Below, one piece after another: positions 1 through 8,559 of a stretch of 64,000 nucleotides of DNA. The translations under genes were made by a program, and so were the position numbers. The DNA is from Mariniblastus fucicola (GTDB taxonomy: Bacteria; Planctomycetota; Planctomycetia; Pirellulales; Pirellulaceae). Below the pieces are notes generated by a model, which worked only from the letters and a program-made list of their open reading frames with translations, was not told the origin of the DNA and made no database searches. The stretch lies in contig NZ_CP042912.1 in assembly GCF_008087665.1 (NCBI RefSeq), forward strand, positions 5,394,001-5,458,000. The letters run 5' to 3'. Position 1 is the first letter of the stretch. Each line of letters begins with the position of its first letter.

Positions 1-1534
1 CGTGCAGCAGATGATCAAGAATGACGCGGTTCAGCCGAGTGACTTCGTCGAGTTTTTCGCGAAACGCGTGCAGCGTCCCGGAAGTGGAGCTTTTGCGGAT
101 CCCCATTCGTTTTGCAAACGCATCAAGCGACGCATCGTCTGTCGGGAGCGAGTGAGTTTGTTGGTTGTGCATGATTTGCAAACGATGTTCGAGCTTCCGC
201 AGCCAGCGATAGTTGCCGGCCAAAAGCTCAGCTTCTTCGTGAGTCAAACATTGCGCCCGCTCCAGCCGTCCGATCGCTCGCAGCGTATTTGCGGTTCGCA
301 GGCTGGCAAGATTCCAACCGTTTAGCAGTTGCATGAACTGGATCACAAACTCAACATCCCGGATGCCGCCATAACCAGTTTTGATGTCGACTCGGTCCTC
401 TCCCTGTTGCTGAGTCCGCCGTTCCATTTGCCGTTTAAGAGATTTGATTCCGGCGATGTCGGTGCGACTGAGGCTGGGGCGAAAGATCCAGGGCTGCAAT
501 CGATCGAGCAGGACGTTTCCCAGCGAACGATCTCCTGCCAGTGGACGCGCTTTGATCATCGCCTGACGCTCCCACGTTCGGCCCTGCAAGTCGTAGTACT
601 GCAACGTTGAGTCAATGCTTTTGCAGATCGGACCTCGCGATCCTGATGGCCGCAATCGCATGTCGACTCGATAGGCGGACCCAAGTTCTGTCGGTTCGCC
701 GACCATGCGAACAAAGTCCCGTGTCAGTTGTGCGAAGTATTCCTGATTCGAAGAAACTGCTTTGTCGTGAATCTTTCCTTCGATCTCGTAGACTGCGATC
801 AAGTCGATGTCGCTGGAATAGTTGAGCTCGTTGCCGCCAAGTTTTCCGAGCGCGAGAATCACGTAGCGGCAGGTGTCGGCATTTTGGGAATATGGCGATC
901 CAAACTTTTCGACCAGGCGTCGCCGGCACCAGAACAACGCTGCTTCGCAAACCGCAGCGGCTACCGCCGAAATCTGTTCGGTGACTTGTTCAATCCGATA
1001 GTTCAACACCAGATCGCACCACGCCGTACGTAGCGTTTCCCTTTGCCGAAACTTCCTCAGACGCCGCATCGCTTCGGCGGCGTCCTTGGCATCGTCCACC
1101 ATCGCGACGGCAGTGCTAACTATCAGCTTTCGCGACAGCGGCTGAAATCTGCCGACAGCGACAACATCAAAGTTCTCTTCGTCTCGCAGCAGGTCCGACA
1201 GATACTGGCTGTCGGACACCAAGGTCAACAGCCCTCGAAAAGGAGTGGCCAGCGAAGAAAGCGTGCAGACTTTCTGGGCCAGCGAATCAGAAACGGAAAT
1301 CAACCGCTCAAGATTGTTGAGCGCTTGGTCAGGATCAGAAAGCTCCGGCAGCACCTTTGCCAAAACCGACACAAAGCGGGAAATCTCCGCGTCGGACCAG
1401 TCAAGTCCGGCGATCGTTTGAAGATTCGCGACGCCACGTTCGACGTTTCGCAGCCCGCAACCACGCAGCCAACGCCCCAGAGTTTCGGGCGAAGAAATCG
1501 ATTGGCGAATGTCGGGAATCAAGTGACGGGCCAA
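1..1534 (-). CDS. glnE: Glutamate-ammonia-ligase adenylyltransferase, N-terminal part (runs off left edge)
   Basis: The minus strand is open from about 1570 to the window edge. Translated, it contains the GlnE signature LGKLGGNELNYSSDIDLI (around 800-850), then RLRPSGSRGP, then GYGGIRDVEFVIQF, which is the nucleotidyltransferase core of the adenylyl-removing half. GlnE adds or removes AMP on glutamine synthetase in response to PII and so links its activity to nitrogen status. Only about 510 residues are inside the window; the second catalytic half lies to the left. An in-frame TGA is at 1573-1571 and there is no ATG near the 5' end, so I chose the TTG at 1534. The stretch before the signature (about 225 residues) is longer than in E. 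coli GlnE, so a later start is possible. The family call is secure; the start is not. Confidence 0.9.
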   Translation of the reverse strand, partial: MARHLIPDIRQSISSPETLGRWLRGCGLRNVERGVANLQTIAGLDWSDAEISRFVSVLAKVLPELSDPDQALNNLERLISVSDSLAQKVCTLSSLATPFRGLLTLVSDSQYLSDLLRDEENFDVVAVGRFQPLSRKLIVSTAVAMVDDAKDAAEAMRRLRKFRQRETLRTAWCDLVLNYRIEQVTEQISAVAAAVCEAALFWCRRRLVEKFGSPYSQNADTCRYVILALGKLGGNELNYSSDIDLIAVYEIEGKIHDKAVSSNQEYFAQLTRDFVRMVGEPTELGSAYRVDMRLRPSGSRGPICKSIDSTLQYYDLQGRTWERQAMIKARPLAGDRSLGNVLLDRLQPWIFRPSLSRTDIAGIKSLKRQMERRTQQQGEDRVDIKTGYGGIRDVEFVIQFMQLLNGWNLASLRTANTLRAIGRLERAQCLTHEEAELLAGNYRWLRKLEHRLQIMHNQQTHSLPTDDASLDAFAKRMGIRKSSTSGTLHAFREKLDEVTRLNRVILDHLLH

Positions 1535-1581
1535 TGCAAACCAACTGGAGTTTTGTTCAACGAACCATACTCAGAAAGATG

Positions 1582-2898
1582 CTACAGACCGCGCCGGTAT
1601 TTGGATTTCGACTTCTTACGCTTTTCAGCGGCCACCTGATGCGGATACAAAATCGCTCGCCGTTCATCGACAAACTCCTGCATCGGATCGCTTTCGAGCT
1701 GTTTGTTGATCGTACGCTCGATCGCGTTGAGCTCACTTCCCTGATCGGGGCACACGAACGAAAACGCAACGCCCGTCTTACCCATTCGTCCCGTCCGGCC
1801 AACACGGTGCACGTAGTCTTCACTGAGTGTTGGAATGTCGAAGTTCACAATGTGTGAAACGTTGGTGATATCGATACCGCGACCCACAACGTCTGTCGCC
1901 ACGAGGTAGCGAACTTTTCCGGACCGGAATCCTTTCATCATTCGATCACGAGCCGACTGGTTCATGTCACCATGAATCGTTCCGACATCCTGAAAGTCCG
2001 TTTGTTTGAGCAATTTGCGATACAGTCTCTCGGTCCCAAGTTTCGTGCGGCAGAAAATGATCGCCTGATCCGGGTCCTCGCGTTGCAGCAGCTTTTCCAG
2101 AACCTCAAACTTCATTTCCGTAGGCACGGTCATGAAATATTGATCAATCGTTTCGGCAGAAACATTGTTCTTCGAAAAGTTGATTACTTTGGGGCGATAC
2201 ATATAACGCCGTGCCAGCTCCAGAATTGCTGGCGGCAACGTCGCGCTCAGCAGCAGCGTCTGTCGCTCTTTCGGACAACGCCGCAAGATTCGTTCGATGT
2301 CGGGACGAAATCCGATGTCCAACATTCGGTCGGCTTCATCAAGCACAATGAACCACAACTGATCGATGTTCAGCGTTCCACGATTCAGATGATCGATCAC
2401 GCGTCCTGGCGTTCCGACGACAACATGACAGCCCTCGTTAAGCCGGTTGATCTGTCCGCGAATCGGCTTGCCGCCGTAGAGGCAAACGGATCGAACATCA
2501 TCGGGAGCCAATCGTCGCAACTCGTTTTCGACCTGAACGGCCAATTCACGAGTCGGCGCAAGGATCAACGCCTGCGGTTTAGGCTTTCTGACATCCATGT
2601 CCAACTGTTCGAGAATCGGAATCGAAAACGCAGCCGTTTTGCCGGTTCCTGTTCGAGCCTGTCCGATGACGTCGAACTCTTCCATCACAAGCGGAATGAC
2701 GCCGGCCTGGACGGGAGAAGGTTTTTCATAGCCAATTCGGTCGAGCGTTTTCAGCATCGATTTCGAAAGGCCAAGGGTATCAAAAGAAAGTCGCTGTTTA
2801 CGTTTTTGGGCAGTCTTGGTCACTGAGGTCTGTTTCTGGAAAAGATGTGGCGTCTCCCCACCCCGGGTCTGGGACGCAAATGCTATTGTTATTTTCAC
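1582..2898 (-). CDS. DEAD-box ATP-dependent RNA helicase
   Basis: An RNA helicase of the RhlE/CshA type that unwinds short duplexes in ribosome assembly or mRNA decay. All core motifs can be read: motif I ARTGTGKT, Ia PTRELA, Ib TPGR, motif II DEAD (VLDEADRMLD), motif III SAT, motif V ATDVVGRGID and motif VI HRVGRTGR. The tail is short and basic (KRKKSKSKYRRGL), as in cold-shock and ribosome-biogenesis helicases. The protein is up to 438 residues from a GTG at 2898. The first 25 residues do not resemble the family, and a second GTG near 2823 (VTKTAQKRKQ) is a plausible alternative start. It is followed by glnE on the same strand after about 50 bp, with no obvious functional link. Confidence 0.93.
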   Translation of the reverse strand: MKITIAFASQTRGGETPHLFQKQTSVTKTAQKRKQRLSFDTLGLSKSMLKTLDRIGYEKPSPVQAGVIPLVMEEFDVIGQARTGTGKTAAFSIPILEQLDMDVRKPKPQALILAPTRELAVQVENELRRLAPDDVRSVCLYGGKPIRGQINRLNEGCHVVVGTPGRVIDHLNRGTLNIDQLWFIVLDEADRMLDIGFRPDIERILRRCPKERQTLLLSATLPPAILELARRYMYRPKVINFSKNNVSAETIDQYFMTVPTEMKFEVLEKLLQREDPDQAIIFCRTKLGTERLYRKLLKQTDFQDVGTIHGDMNQSARDRMMKGFRSGKVRYLVATDVVGRGIDITNVSHIVNFDIPTLSEDYVHRVGRTGRMGKTGVAFSFVCPDQGSELNAIERTINKQLESDPMQEFVDERRAILYPHQVAAEKRKKSKSKYRRGL

Positions 2899-3331
2899 TC
2901 GTTATTCGCTTACAGGCTATCTCTGGAGCATCTTTCGGTCAACGCGAGTTTGCATTTGAGGCCGAAAACATCGACGTTTTCGCCCGTTACGGGCTTGCTT
3001 GGCCCGAATCCCGGTCCTCATCGGGGCTTACTGGTCCTGACCGCTCAACGCGACCTGACGAATCCTGTACGCGACATCACTCGCCAATGGACTCAGCCTC
3101 GCGTCCCGGGAACGGAAAACTGCCGTTATTTTCGTTCGGACCAATCTGCATCGATTTCAGATCAACGCTAAAGTTTCAGTAGATAATGTCTCGATGCACC
3201 GAATCCGCTTCGGCGAGAGATGGTTAGTATTTTAGTAGCAAGCACAGCGATTTTGAAAAACGCGGTGGCAGCGAATCTGCAACCGCTCAAGACAAACCAG
3301 GCGTGGCGACTTTCGATCGTCCGTATTAACC
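2899..3331. other. Intergenic region, 433 bp, no gene seen
   Basis: This gap separates the divergently transcribed helicase and PSCyt1 genes and should carry both promoters. Two overlapping open frames of about 110 codons on the plus strand (2845-3182) have no recognisable domain and no ribosome binding site, and start inside the helicase. I found no tRNA, no strong hairpin with a T-run and no convincing -35/-10 pair. Confidence 0.5.
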
Positions 3332-5821
3332 ATGATGAAATCTGTCCTTTCGACATTGTCCTTTTCTCTGGTCACGATGTTCTCGGCGTGTGCACTGTTC
3401 GCGCAGGACGACGGCGCGGATTTCTTCTCTGCCAAAGTAAAACCGATCCTTGAACAGCACTGCTTCGAGTGTCACCGAGACGATCCTGACGACCTTGGCG
3501 GCGACCTTGCGTTGGCGTCGCGCGAAAGCATGCTGACCGGTGGAGACTCAGGTTCACTGATTGATGAAGACTCACCGGGCGACAGCCTGCTGCTACGCAC
3601 GATCTCCTATGAAGACGACGCCTACCAGATGCCTCCGGAAGGCAAGTTGAGCGACGAAGAAATTTCCGTGTTGACGAAGTGGGTTGAGCTCGGACTGCCG
3701 TGGAATCCGGACGACGAAATTCAGCTGGAGCAGGATCATGCCGACGGGCCTCCACAAGTCAACGACGAGACCAAAAGCTGGTGGTCGTTTCAAAAAGTCG
3801 AGCGACCTGCTGTGCCGAAAGTTACAGATTCGACCTGGTGCCGAAACGAGATCGATGCCTTCCTGCTGGCCGGGCTGGAAAATGAAAACCTGCAACCGGC
3901 TCCTGACGCGACCAAACGAACGCTGGTCCGACGAGCCTGGTACGACCTGGTGGGACTTCCGCCGACTCCTGAACAGGTCGAAGCATTCGTTAAAGACGAT
4001 TCGCCAGACGCGTGGGAAAGTTTGATCGACGAGCTTCTGGCCAGTCCTCACTACGGAGAAAAATGGGGACGACACTGGATGGATCTGGTCGGATACGCAG
4101 AGAGCAACAGTTTCGAACGGGACGACACCAAGCCTTTTGTTTGGGGCTATCGCGACTACGTGATTCGTTCGCTCAACGAAGACAAACCGTATGACCAGTT
4201 TCTGACCGAACAACTTGCCGGCGATGAACTGCCCGAAGTTTCGATCGACACGGTAACCGCGACAGGGTTCTATCGGCTTGGTTCCTGGGACGATGAACCT
4301 GCCGACCGAGAGCTTGCGAAATACGACGAACTGGATCGCATGGTGGCGGTCGTCGGCCAATCAATGATGGGACTGACGGTAGATTGTGCACGCTGCCATG
4401 ACCACAAAATTGACCCCATTCCACAAGCCGATTACTACCAGATGGTTTCGTTCTTTCAGAACGTTCGCAGTTATGGCGTCCGCGACCACAATTCGGTTTT
4501 GGCCGCATCTGTGACCCAGATGGACGAGCGAAAAATCGACGACGCAACACGACTCGCTCATGAAAAAGAAGTCGCTGCCGTTGAAGCCAGAATGGATGCG
4601 ATTGCAACTCCGGTCAAAGAAGACTTTGAGCCAGTCGATCACGAAGAGTTCAAACATCTCATTAATCGTGAACGTGTTCTGAAGAAGTACGTTGGCAAAT
4701 CGCTGACCGAAGAATTGTTCGCAGAGTACAAAAAGCTGCGCGAACAGTGGCGTCAACTGACACAGAACCCGCCGCAGGGCATTCGCAAGATTCTTTGCGT
4801 AAAAGAACATGGTGCTGAACCGCCGGAGTCTTTCGTCATGATCCGCGGCAACCCGCACGCGCCGGGCAAATCCGTTTCGCCAAAATTTCTCAGCGTCCTG
4901 TCACCGCCGGAACCGGAAATCGTGCCTCCCGCGGACGGAGAAACCACGGGACGACGTTTGGCGTTTGCAAAATGGCTGACCAGTCCGGAGCATCCTCTGA
5001 CGGCTCGCGTGATGGCGAATCGACTTTGGCAGTATCACTTCGGACGCGGCATTGTTCGCACAAGCAGCGACTTTGGGTTCCAGGGAATGGCCCCAACTCA
5101 ACCAGAGCTGCTGGATTGGCTGGCGTCGGAACTGGTTGATGGCGGCTGGCGCCTCAAATCGATGCATAGAAAAATTATGTTGAGTCGTGCCTATCAGATG
5201 AGCACAACGTTTAGCGACGACTCGTATGCCGTCGACCCGGAGAACGATCATTTCTGGCGATTCAATCCACGGCGGCTGACGGCCGAGGAGATTCGCGACT
5301 CGATTTTGTTCGTCAGTGGACAGCTGAATCTTGATACGGTTTACGGGCCAAGCGTTTATCCGCCGATGCCGCAGGAAGTTCTCGACGGGCAATCGATGCC
5401 AGGCAAGAACTGGCACACTTCGAACGACGTCGATTCCCGCCGCCGCAGCCTCTACATTCACATCAAACGCTCGATGGGTGTGCCAATTCTGGAGTCCAAC
5501 GACGCGGCCACCAACGATAGCCCATGCCCGGTTCGCTTCGTCACCACACAGCCCACGCAGGCGATCGGTTTGATCAACAGCGAATTCACCAACCGTCAGG
5601 CCAGGTTGTTTGCTGATTCGATTCGCGCAGAACACACCGATGCGAAGGATCAGGTTGCGGCCGTGTTGCGGCGTGTATTCCAACGGGAACCAACTGCTGT
5701 CGAAATTGATCGCGGGGTTGCCTTGATGAACGAATCCTCTTTGAAGAAAAAGCCTGAAGAAGCATTGAACATCTTTTGCCTGCTGGCCCTGAACCTCAAC
5801 GAGTTCGTCTACCTCCAGTAG
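3332..5821 (+). CDS. PSCyt1 / DUF1549 / DUF1553 secreted cytochrome protein
   Basis: A planctomycete-type exported protein of 829 residues. Residues 1-24 form a signal peptide ending ALFA. A single c-type haem site, CFECH, lies at residues 44-48 in the PSCyt1 domain, followed by the MPPEGKLSDEE loop typical of that domain. The DUF1549 domain occupies roughly 170-375 and includes ARCHDHKIDP, a second CxxCH-like motif that is highly conserved in this family. DUF1553 covers the C-terminal third (NPLTARVMANRLW-type block, here HPLTARVMANRLWQYHFG). Members are usually paired with DUF1501 proteins and sulfatases and are thought to take part in breakdown of complex polysaccharides, though the reaction is unknown. 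Here the gene stands alone, with no DUF1501 partner next to it. Tandem ATG codons at 3332 and 3335 make the exact start trivial. Confidence 0.93.
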   Translation: MMKSVLSTLSFSLVTMFSACALFAQDDGADFFSAKVKPILEQHCFECHRDDPDDLGGDLALASRESMLTGGDSGSLIDEDSPGDSLLLRTISYEDDAYQMPPEGKLSDEEISVLTKWVELGLPWNPDDEIQLEQDHADGPPQVNDETKSWWSFQKVERPAVPKVTDSTWCRNEIDAFLLAGLENENLQPAPDATKRTLVRRAWYDLVGLPPTPEQVEAFVKDDSPDAWESLIDELLASPHYGEKWGRHWMDLVGYAESNSFERDDTKPFVWGYRDYVIRSLNEDKPYDQFLTEQLAGDELPEVSIDTVTATGFYRLGSWDDEPADRELAKYDELDRMVAVVGQSMMGLTVDCARCHDHKIDPIPQADYYQMVSFFQNVRSYGVRDHNSVLAASVTQMDERKIDDATRLAHEKEVAAVEARMDAIATPVKEDFEPVDHEEFKHLINRERVLKKYVGKSLTEELFAEYKKLREQWRQLTQNPPQGIRKILCVKEHGAEPPESFVMIRGNPHAPGKSVSPKFLSVLSPPEPEIVPPADGETTGRRLAFAKWLTSPEHPLTARVMANRLWQYHFGRGIVRTSSDFGFQGMAPTQPELLDWLASELVDGGWRLKSMHRKIMLSRAYQMSTTFSDDSYAVDPENDHFWRFNPRRLTAEEIRDSILFVSGQLNLDTVYGPSVYPPMPQEVLDGQSMPGKNWHTSNDVDSRRRSLYIHIKRSMGVPILESNDAATNDSPCPVRFVTTQPTQAIGLINSEFTNRQARLFADSIRAEHTDAKDQVAAVLRRVFQREPTAVEIDRGVALMNESSLKKKPEEALNIFCLLALNLNEFVYLQ

Positions 5822-6051
5822 TTCGTCGTCCTTCAGAGCTCGTACGCCAGCACTTTTCGCCGGGTCGGCGCAGTATCAAACCGATGTATGATCTGCGTCT
5901 CTGCCCCGAGGCTGCGCACCGCGATCGCTTCCATCGGAAAGACTTCCAACCTGTGTTTGCATCCGCTCATGCAACCAGATACGCCCTAACAACAGCCTGA
6001 CTACGCCGAATTCGCCACGGCAAGTCATTCCCGACACCCAACGAATCCACC

Positions 6052-7395
6052 TTGTATTTCACCGAATTCAAAAAGTTGATCTGGCTGGCCACTCCTCTGG
6101 TGATGGCTCAACTTGCCCAGAACACGATGTCGTTGATCGACACGATCATGGTCGGAAAGCTTGGTGACGAAGAACTTGCCGGCATGGCGATCGGCAGCAC
6201 CACGTTCTTCTTCGTCCTGATGACATTTTCCGGTGTGCTCTACGCGGTCAACCCGCTGGTTGCCAACGCGGTCGGAGCAAACCAACAGGATCGCATTCCG
6301 CGGATTGTCAGACAGGGGTTTTGGATCGGAGCAATCGCTTTCATTCCGGCATTCATTCTGTTTTGGAATTCGGAATCGATTCTGAGATTACTCGGGCAAA
6401 AGGAAAACGTCGTCCGACTGAGCAGCCAGTATCTGCGCGCGATCTCATTCGGCCTACTCCCGGCACTGCTGTCGGTATCGCTGCGTGGATTCCTCGAAGG
6501 CATCGCACACGTTCGCCCGATCCTGTTCATTAGCCTCGCCGGCGTCGGCATGAACATCTTCACCAACGACGCCTTGATGTTCGGCCGATATGGATTGCCG
6601 GCTCTGGGATTAGTCGGAACCGGAATCGCCAGCTCGATTGTGTATACGCTGATCTGCCTGATCACCGCGGGTTATGTTTGGTATTGCCGCCGCGAGCACA
6701 AAATTTTTAGCGAACTGCATCGTCCGGACTCGGCGATGATTTCCGAGCTGATGCGAGTCGGAATCCCGATTTGCCTGACCGTCGTATTCGAAGGCTGCAT
6801 GTTCATCCTGGCAACGTACGCAATGGGCATGTTCCCGGACGACGGCCAACAGCTGGCGGCACATCAGATCGCGCTCCAGTCGGCTTCCTTTACATTCATG
6901 ATTCCGCTGGGGATCGCGCTGGCGATTTGCGTTCGCGTGGGAAATTTCGCAGGCGCGGGAGATCGCGAAGGAGCGCGCAGGGCAGGGCGGGTCGGCATGA
7001 TCCTTTCCGTACTGGCAATGTTACCTGGAATAATCGTCTTCACGCTTTTCGGGAAGCAGGTTGTCGGGCTTTACATTGACCTGAGTTTGCCGGAACATCA
7101 AGCGGTCATGAATCTGGCAATTTCGTTCCTGCTGATCGCGGCTCTGTTCCAGATCGCGGACGGCCTGCAAGTCGCAGCTTCAAATGCCCTTCGTGGACTC
7201 AAACAAACTCGCCCGGCCATGATTTTGACACTGATCGCGTATTGGCTGATCGGAATTCCGGCCTGTCTGCTACTGGGATTTTTGATCGGGCTTGAAGGTC
7301 GCGGAATTTGGTTCGGCTTGACCATTGGCCTCGCGGCAGCAGCGGTTATGTTAACGGTCAGATTCGAAATAGACTTTCGCCCGAAACGCGACTAG
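6052..7395 (+). CDS. MATE family efflux transporter (NorM-like)
   Basis: A 447-residue inner-membrane protein with about twelve hydrophobic segments in two similar halves, the normal size for multidrug and toxin extrusion transporters. The N-terminus (LIWLATPLVMAQLAQNTMSL, then IDTIMVGKLG) is the usual first-helix block, and the motif is partly repeated in the second half at AAHQIALQSASFTFMIPLG. Family members export cationic drugs or metabolites using Na+ or H+. The start is a TTG at 6052; no good ATG lies nearby and no strong Shine-Dalgarno is visible. The gene is followed by dusA on the same strand after about 80 bp, which could be an operon or just proximity. The substrate cannot be told from sequence. 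Confidence 0.93.
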   Translation: MYFTEFKKLIWLATPLVMAQLAQNTMSLIDTIMVGKLGDEELAGMAIGSTTFFFVLMTFSGVLYAVNPLVANAVGANQQDRIPRIVRQGFWIGAIAFIPAFILFWNSESILRLLGQKENVVRLSSQYLRAISFGLLPALLSVSLRGFLEGIAHVRPILFISLAGVGMNIFTNDALMFGRYGLPALGLVGTGIASSIVYTLICLITAGYVWYCRREHKIFSELHRPDSAMISELMRVGIPICLTVVFEGCMFILATYAMGMFPDDGQQLAAHQIALQSASFTFMIPLGIALAICVRVGNFAGAGDREGARRAGRVGMILSVLAMLPGIIVFTLFGKQVVGLYIDLSLPEHQAVMNLAISFLLIAALFQIADGLQVAASNALRGLKQTRPAMILTLIAYWLIGIPACLLLGFLIGLEGRGIWFGLTIGLAAAAVMLTVRFEIDFRPKRD

Positions 7396-7476
7396 CCGAC
7401 TGGTGACCGCGGGGCAGATGCCTTCAATCTGGAACGTTTCGGCTACCGAACTCAATAACTCAGATCCGATTTCTCA

Positions 7477-8559
7477 ATGTCAATTTTCCCGTTAAGCATT
7501 GCGCCGATGATGGACTGCACGGACCGGCATTACCGGTTCATGCTGCGGTTCCTCACGCGCGAAACGTTGCTGTACACGGAAATGGTGACCACCGGAGCAA
7601 TCATTCACGGCGACAAGAATCGCCATCTTGATTTCTCAACCGACGAGCTGCCGCTGGCATTGCAACTTGGCGGAGACGATCCGCAGGCACTTGCTCAATG
7701 TGCCGAACTGGCACAGCAATGGGGTTACACAGAAGTCAACATTAACGTCGGCTGTCCCAGCGATCGGGTCAAGAACGGTCAGTTCGGTGCCTGTTTGATG
7801 GCGCGACCTGAGCGTGTTGCCGAGTGCGTCGAGGCGATGAAGATAGTCGTCGACATTCCGGTAACCGTCAAGCATCGAATCGGTATCGATGATCTTGATC
7901 GCTACGAAGACATGAAGAATTTTGTGACAGTGGTTTCGCAGGCCAAAGCCGATCGCTTTTCCGTTCACGCACGAAAGGCATGGCTCGAAGGTCTCAGCCC
8001 GAAGCAAAATCGAAACGTACCGCCGCTGCGATACGAAGAAGTTTATCGGCTTAAAGCTGAGCTTTCTGATCTGGAGATCGAGATCAATGGTGGCGTCAGG
8101 ACGTTTGACGAAGCGGAAGAGCATCTGCGGCACGTCGATGCCGTCATGATCGGCCGCGCGGCGTATGACAATCCGTTTCTGTTTGCAACTGCCGACGAGC
8201 AGTTCTTTGCGAAACAACACGATACACTGAAGACACGTCGGGAGCTGGTCGAAGCCATGTTCCCCTACATTGAGCACGTTCTTTCGACGACCGATCAGTG
8301 GCTTTCGCGCGTCACGAGGCACATGCACGGCCTGTTCAACGGCATGAAGGGTACCAAAGCGTGGAAGCGATTTTTGGCGGAAAATTCCTACGGGCCCGAC
8401 GCCAATGTGGAAACGCTAAAAAGGGCGTTGGAGGTGGTGCCCACCGAAACGCTCGACGCGACTTTCGACGCGACTTTCGACGCGACTTTCGACGCGAGAA
8501 GCGAAAAAGCCGCCAGAGCCGAATCGAAACAGACACAAACGGAGACCAAAGTTGACTGA
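7477..8559 (+). CDS. dusA: tRNA-dihydrouridine synthase A
   Basis: A flavoenzyme that reduces uridine to dihydrouridine in tRNA, DusA type (U20/U20a). The FMN-binding TIM barrel starts at once (LSIAPMMDCTDRHYR); the active-site cysteine sits in NINVGCPSDRV followed by GACLMARPE; the phosphate-binding block is INGGVRTFDEAEEHL and then VMIGRAAYDNP. The helical C-terminal domain is present (TRHMHGLFNGMKGTKAWKRF). The protein is 360 residues, about 25-30 longer than usual, because of a low-complexity tail containing four TFDA/LDA repeats encoded by a 12-bp tandem repeat. Its TGA overlaps the TTG start of the next gene by 8 bp, suggesting translational coupling. Confidence 0.95.
   Translation: MSIFPLSIAPMMDCTDRHYRFMLRFLTRETLLYTEMVTTGAIIHGDKNRHLDFSTDELPLALQLGGDDPQALAQCAELAQQWGYTEVNINVGCPSDRVKNGQFGACLMARPERVAECVEAMKIVVDIPVTVKHRIGIDDLDRYEDMKNFVTVVSQAKADRFSVHARKAWLEGLSPKQNRNVPPLRYEEVYRLKAELSDLEIEINGGVRTFDEAEEHLRHVDAVMIGRAAYDNPFLFATADEQFFAKQHDTLKTRRELVEAMFPYIEHVLSTTDQWLSRVTRHMHGLFNGMKGTKAWKRFLAENSYGPDANVETLKRALEVVPTETLDATFDATFDATFDARSEKAARAESKQTQTETKVD
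8455..8496 (+). repeat. 12-bp tandem repeat inside dusA
   Basis: Three and a half perfect copies of GACGCGACTTTC run from 8455 to 8496. The unit length is a multiple of three, so changes in copy number keep the dusA frame open and only lengthen or shorten the (T/L)(F/D)A-type tail outside the catalytic fold. Confidence 0.9.

Noticed and set aside
2-1640. Several plus-strand open frames of 70-200 codons
   Set aside because: They lie opposite glnE, whose minus-strand translation has clear family motifs. The plus-strand translations have no domain.
1972-2826. 284-codon plus-strand open frame
   Set aside because: It is entirely opposite the DEAD-box helicase; an antisense frame caused by codon bias.
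2845-3182. Two overlapping ~110-codon frames in the helicase-PSCyt1 gap
   Set aside because: They start inside the helicase, lack ribosome sites and show no recognisable protein features.
5930-5960. Possible degenerate family A repeat (ACTTCCAACCTGTG)
   Set aside because: Too few matching positions and no palindrome; could be chance.
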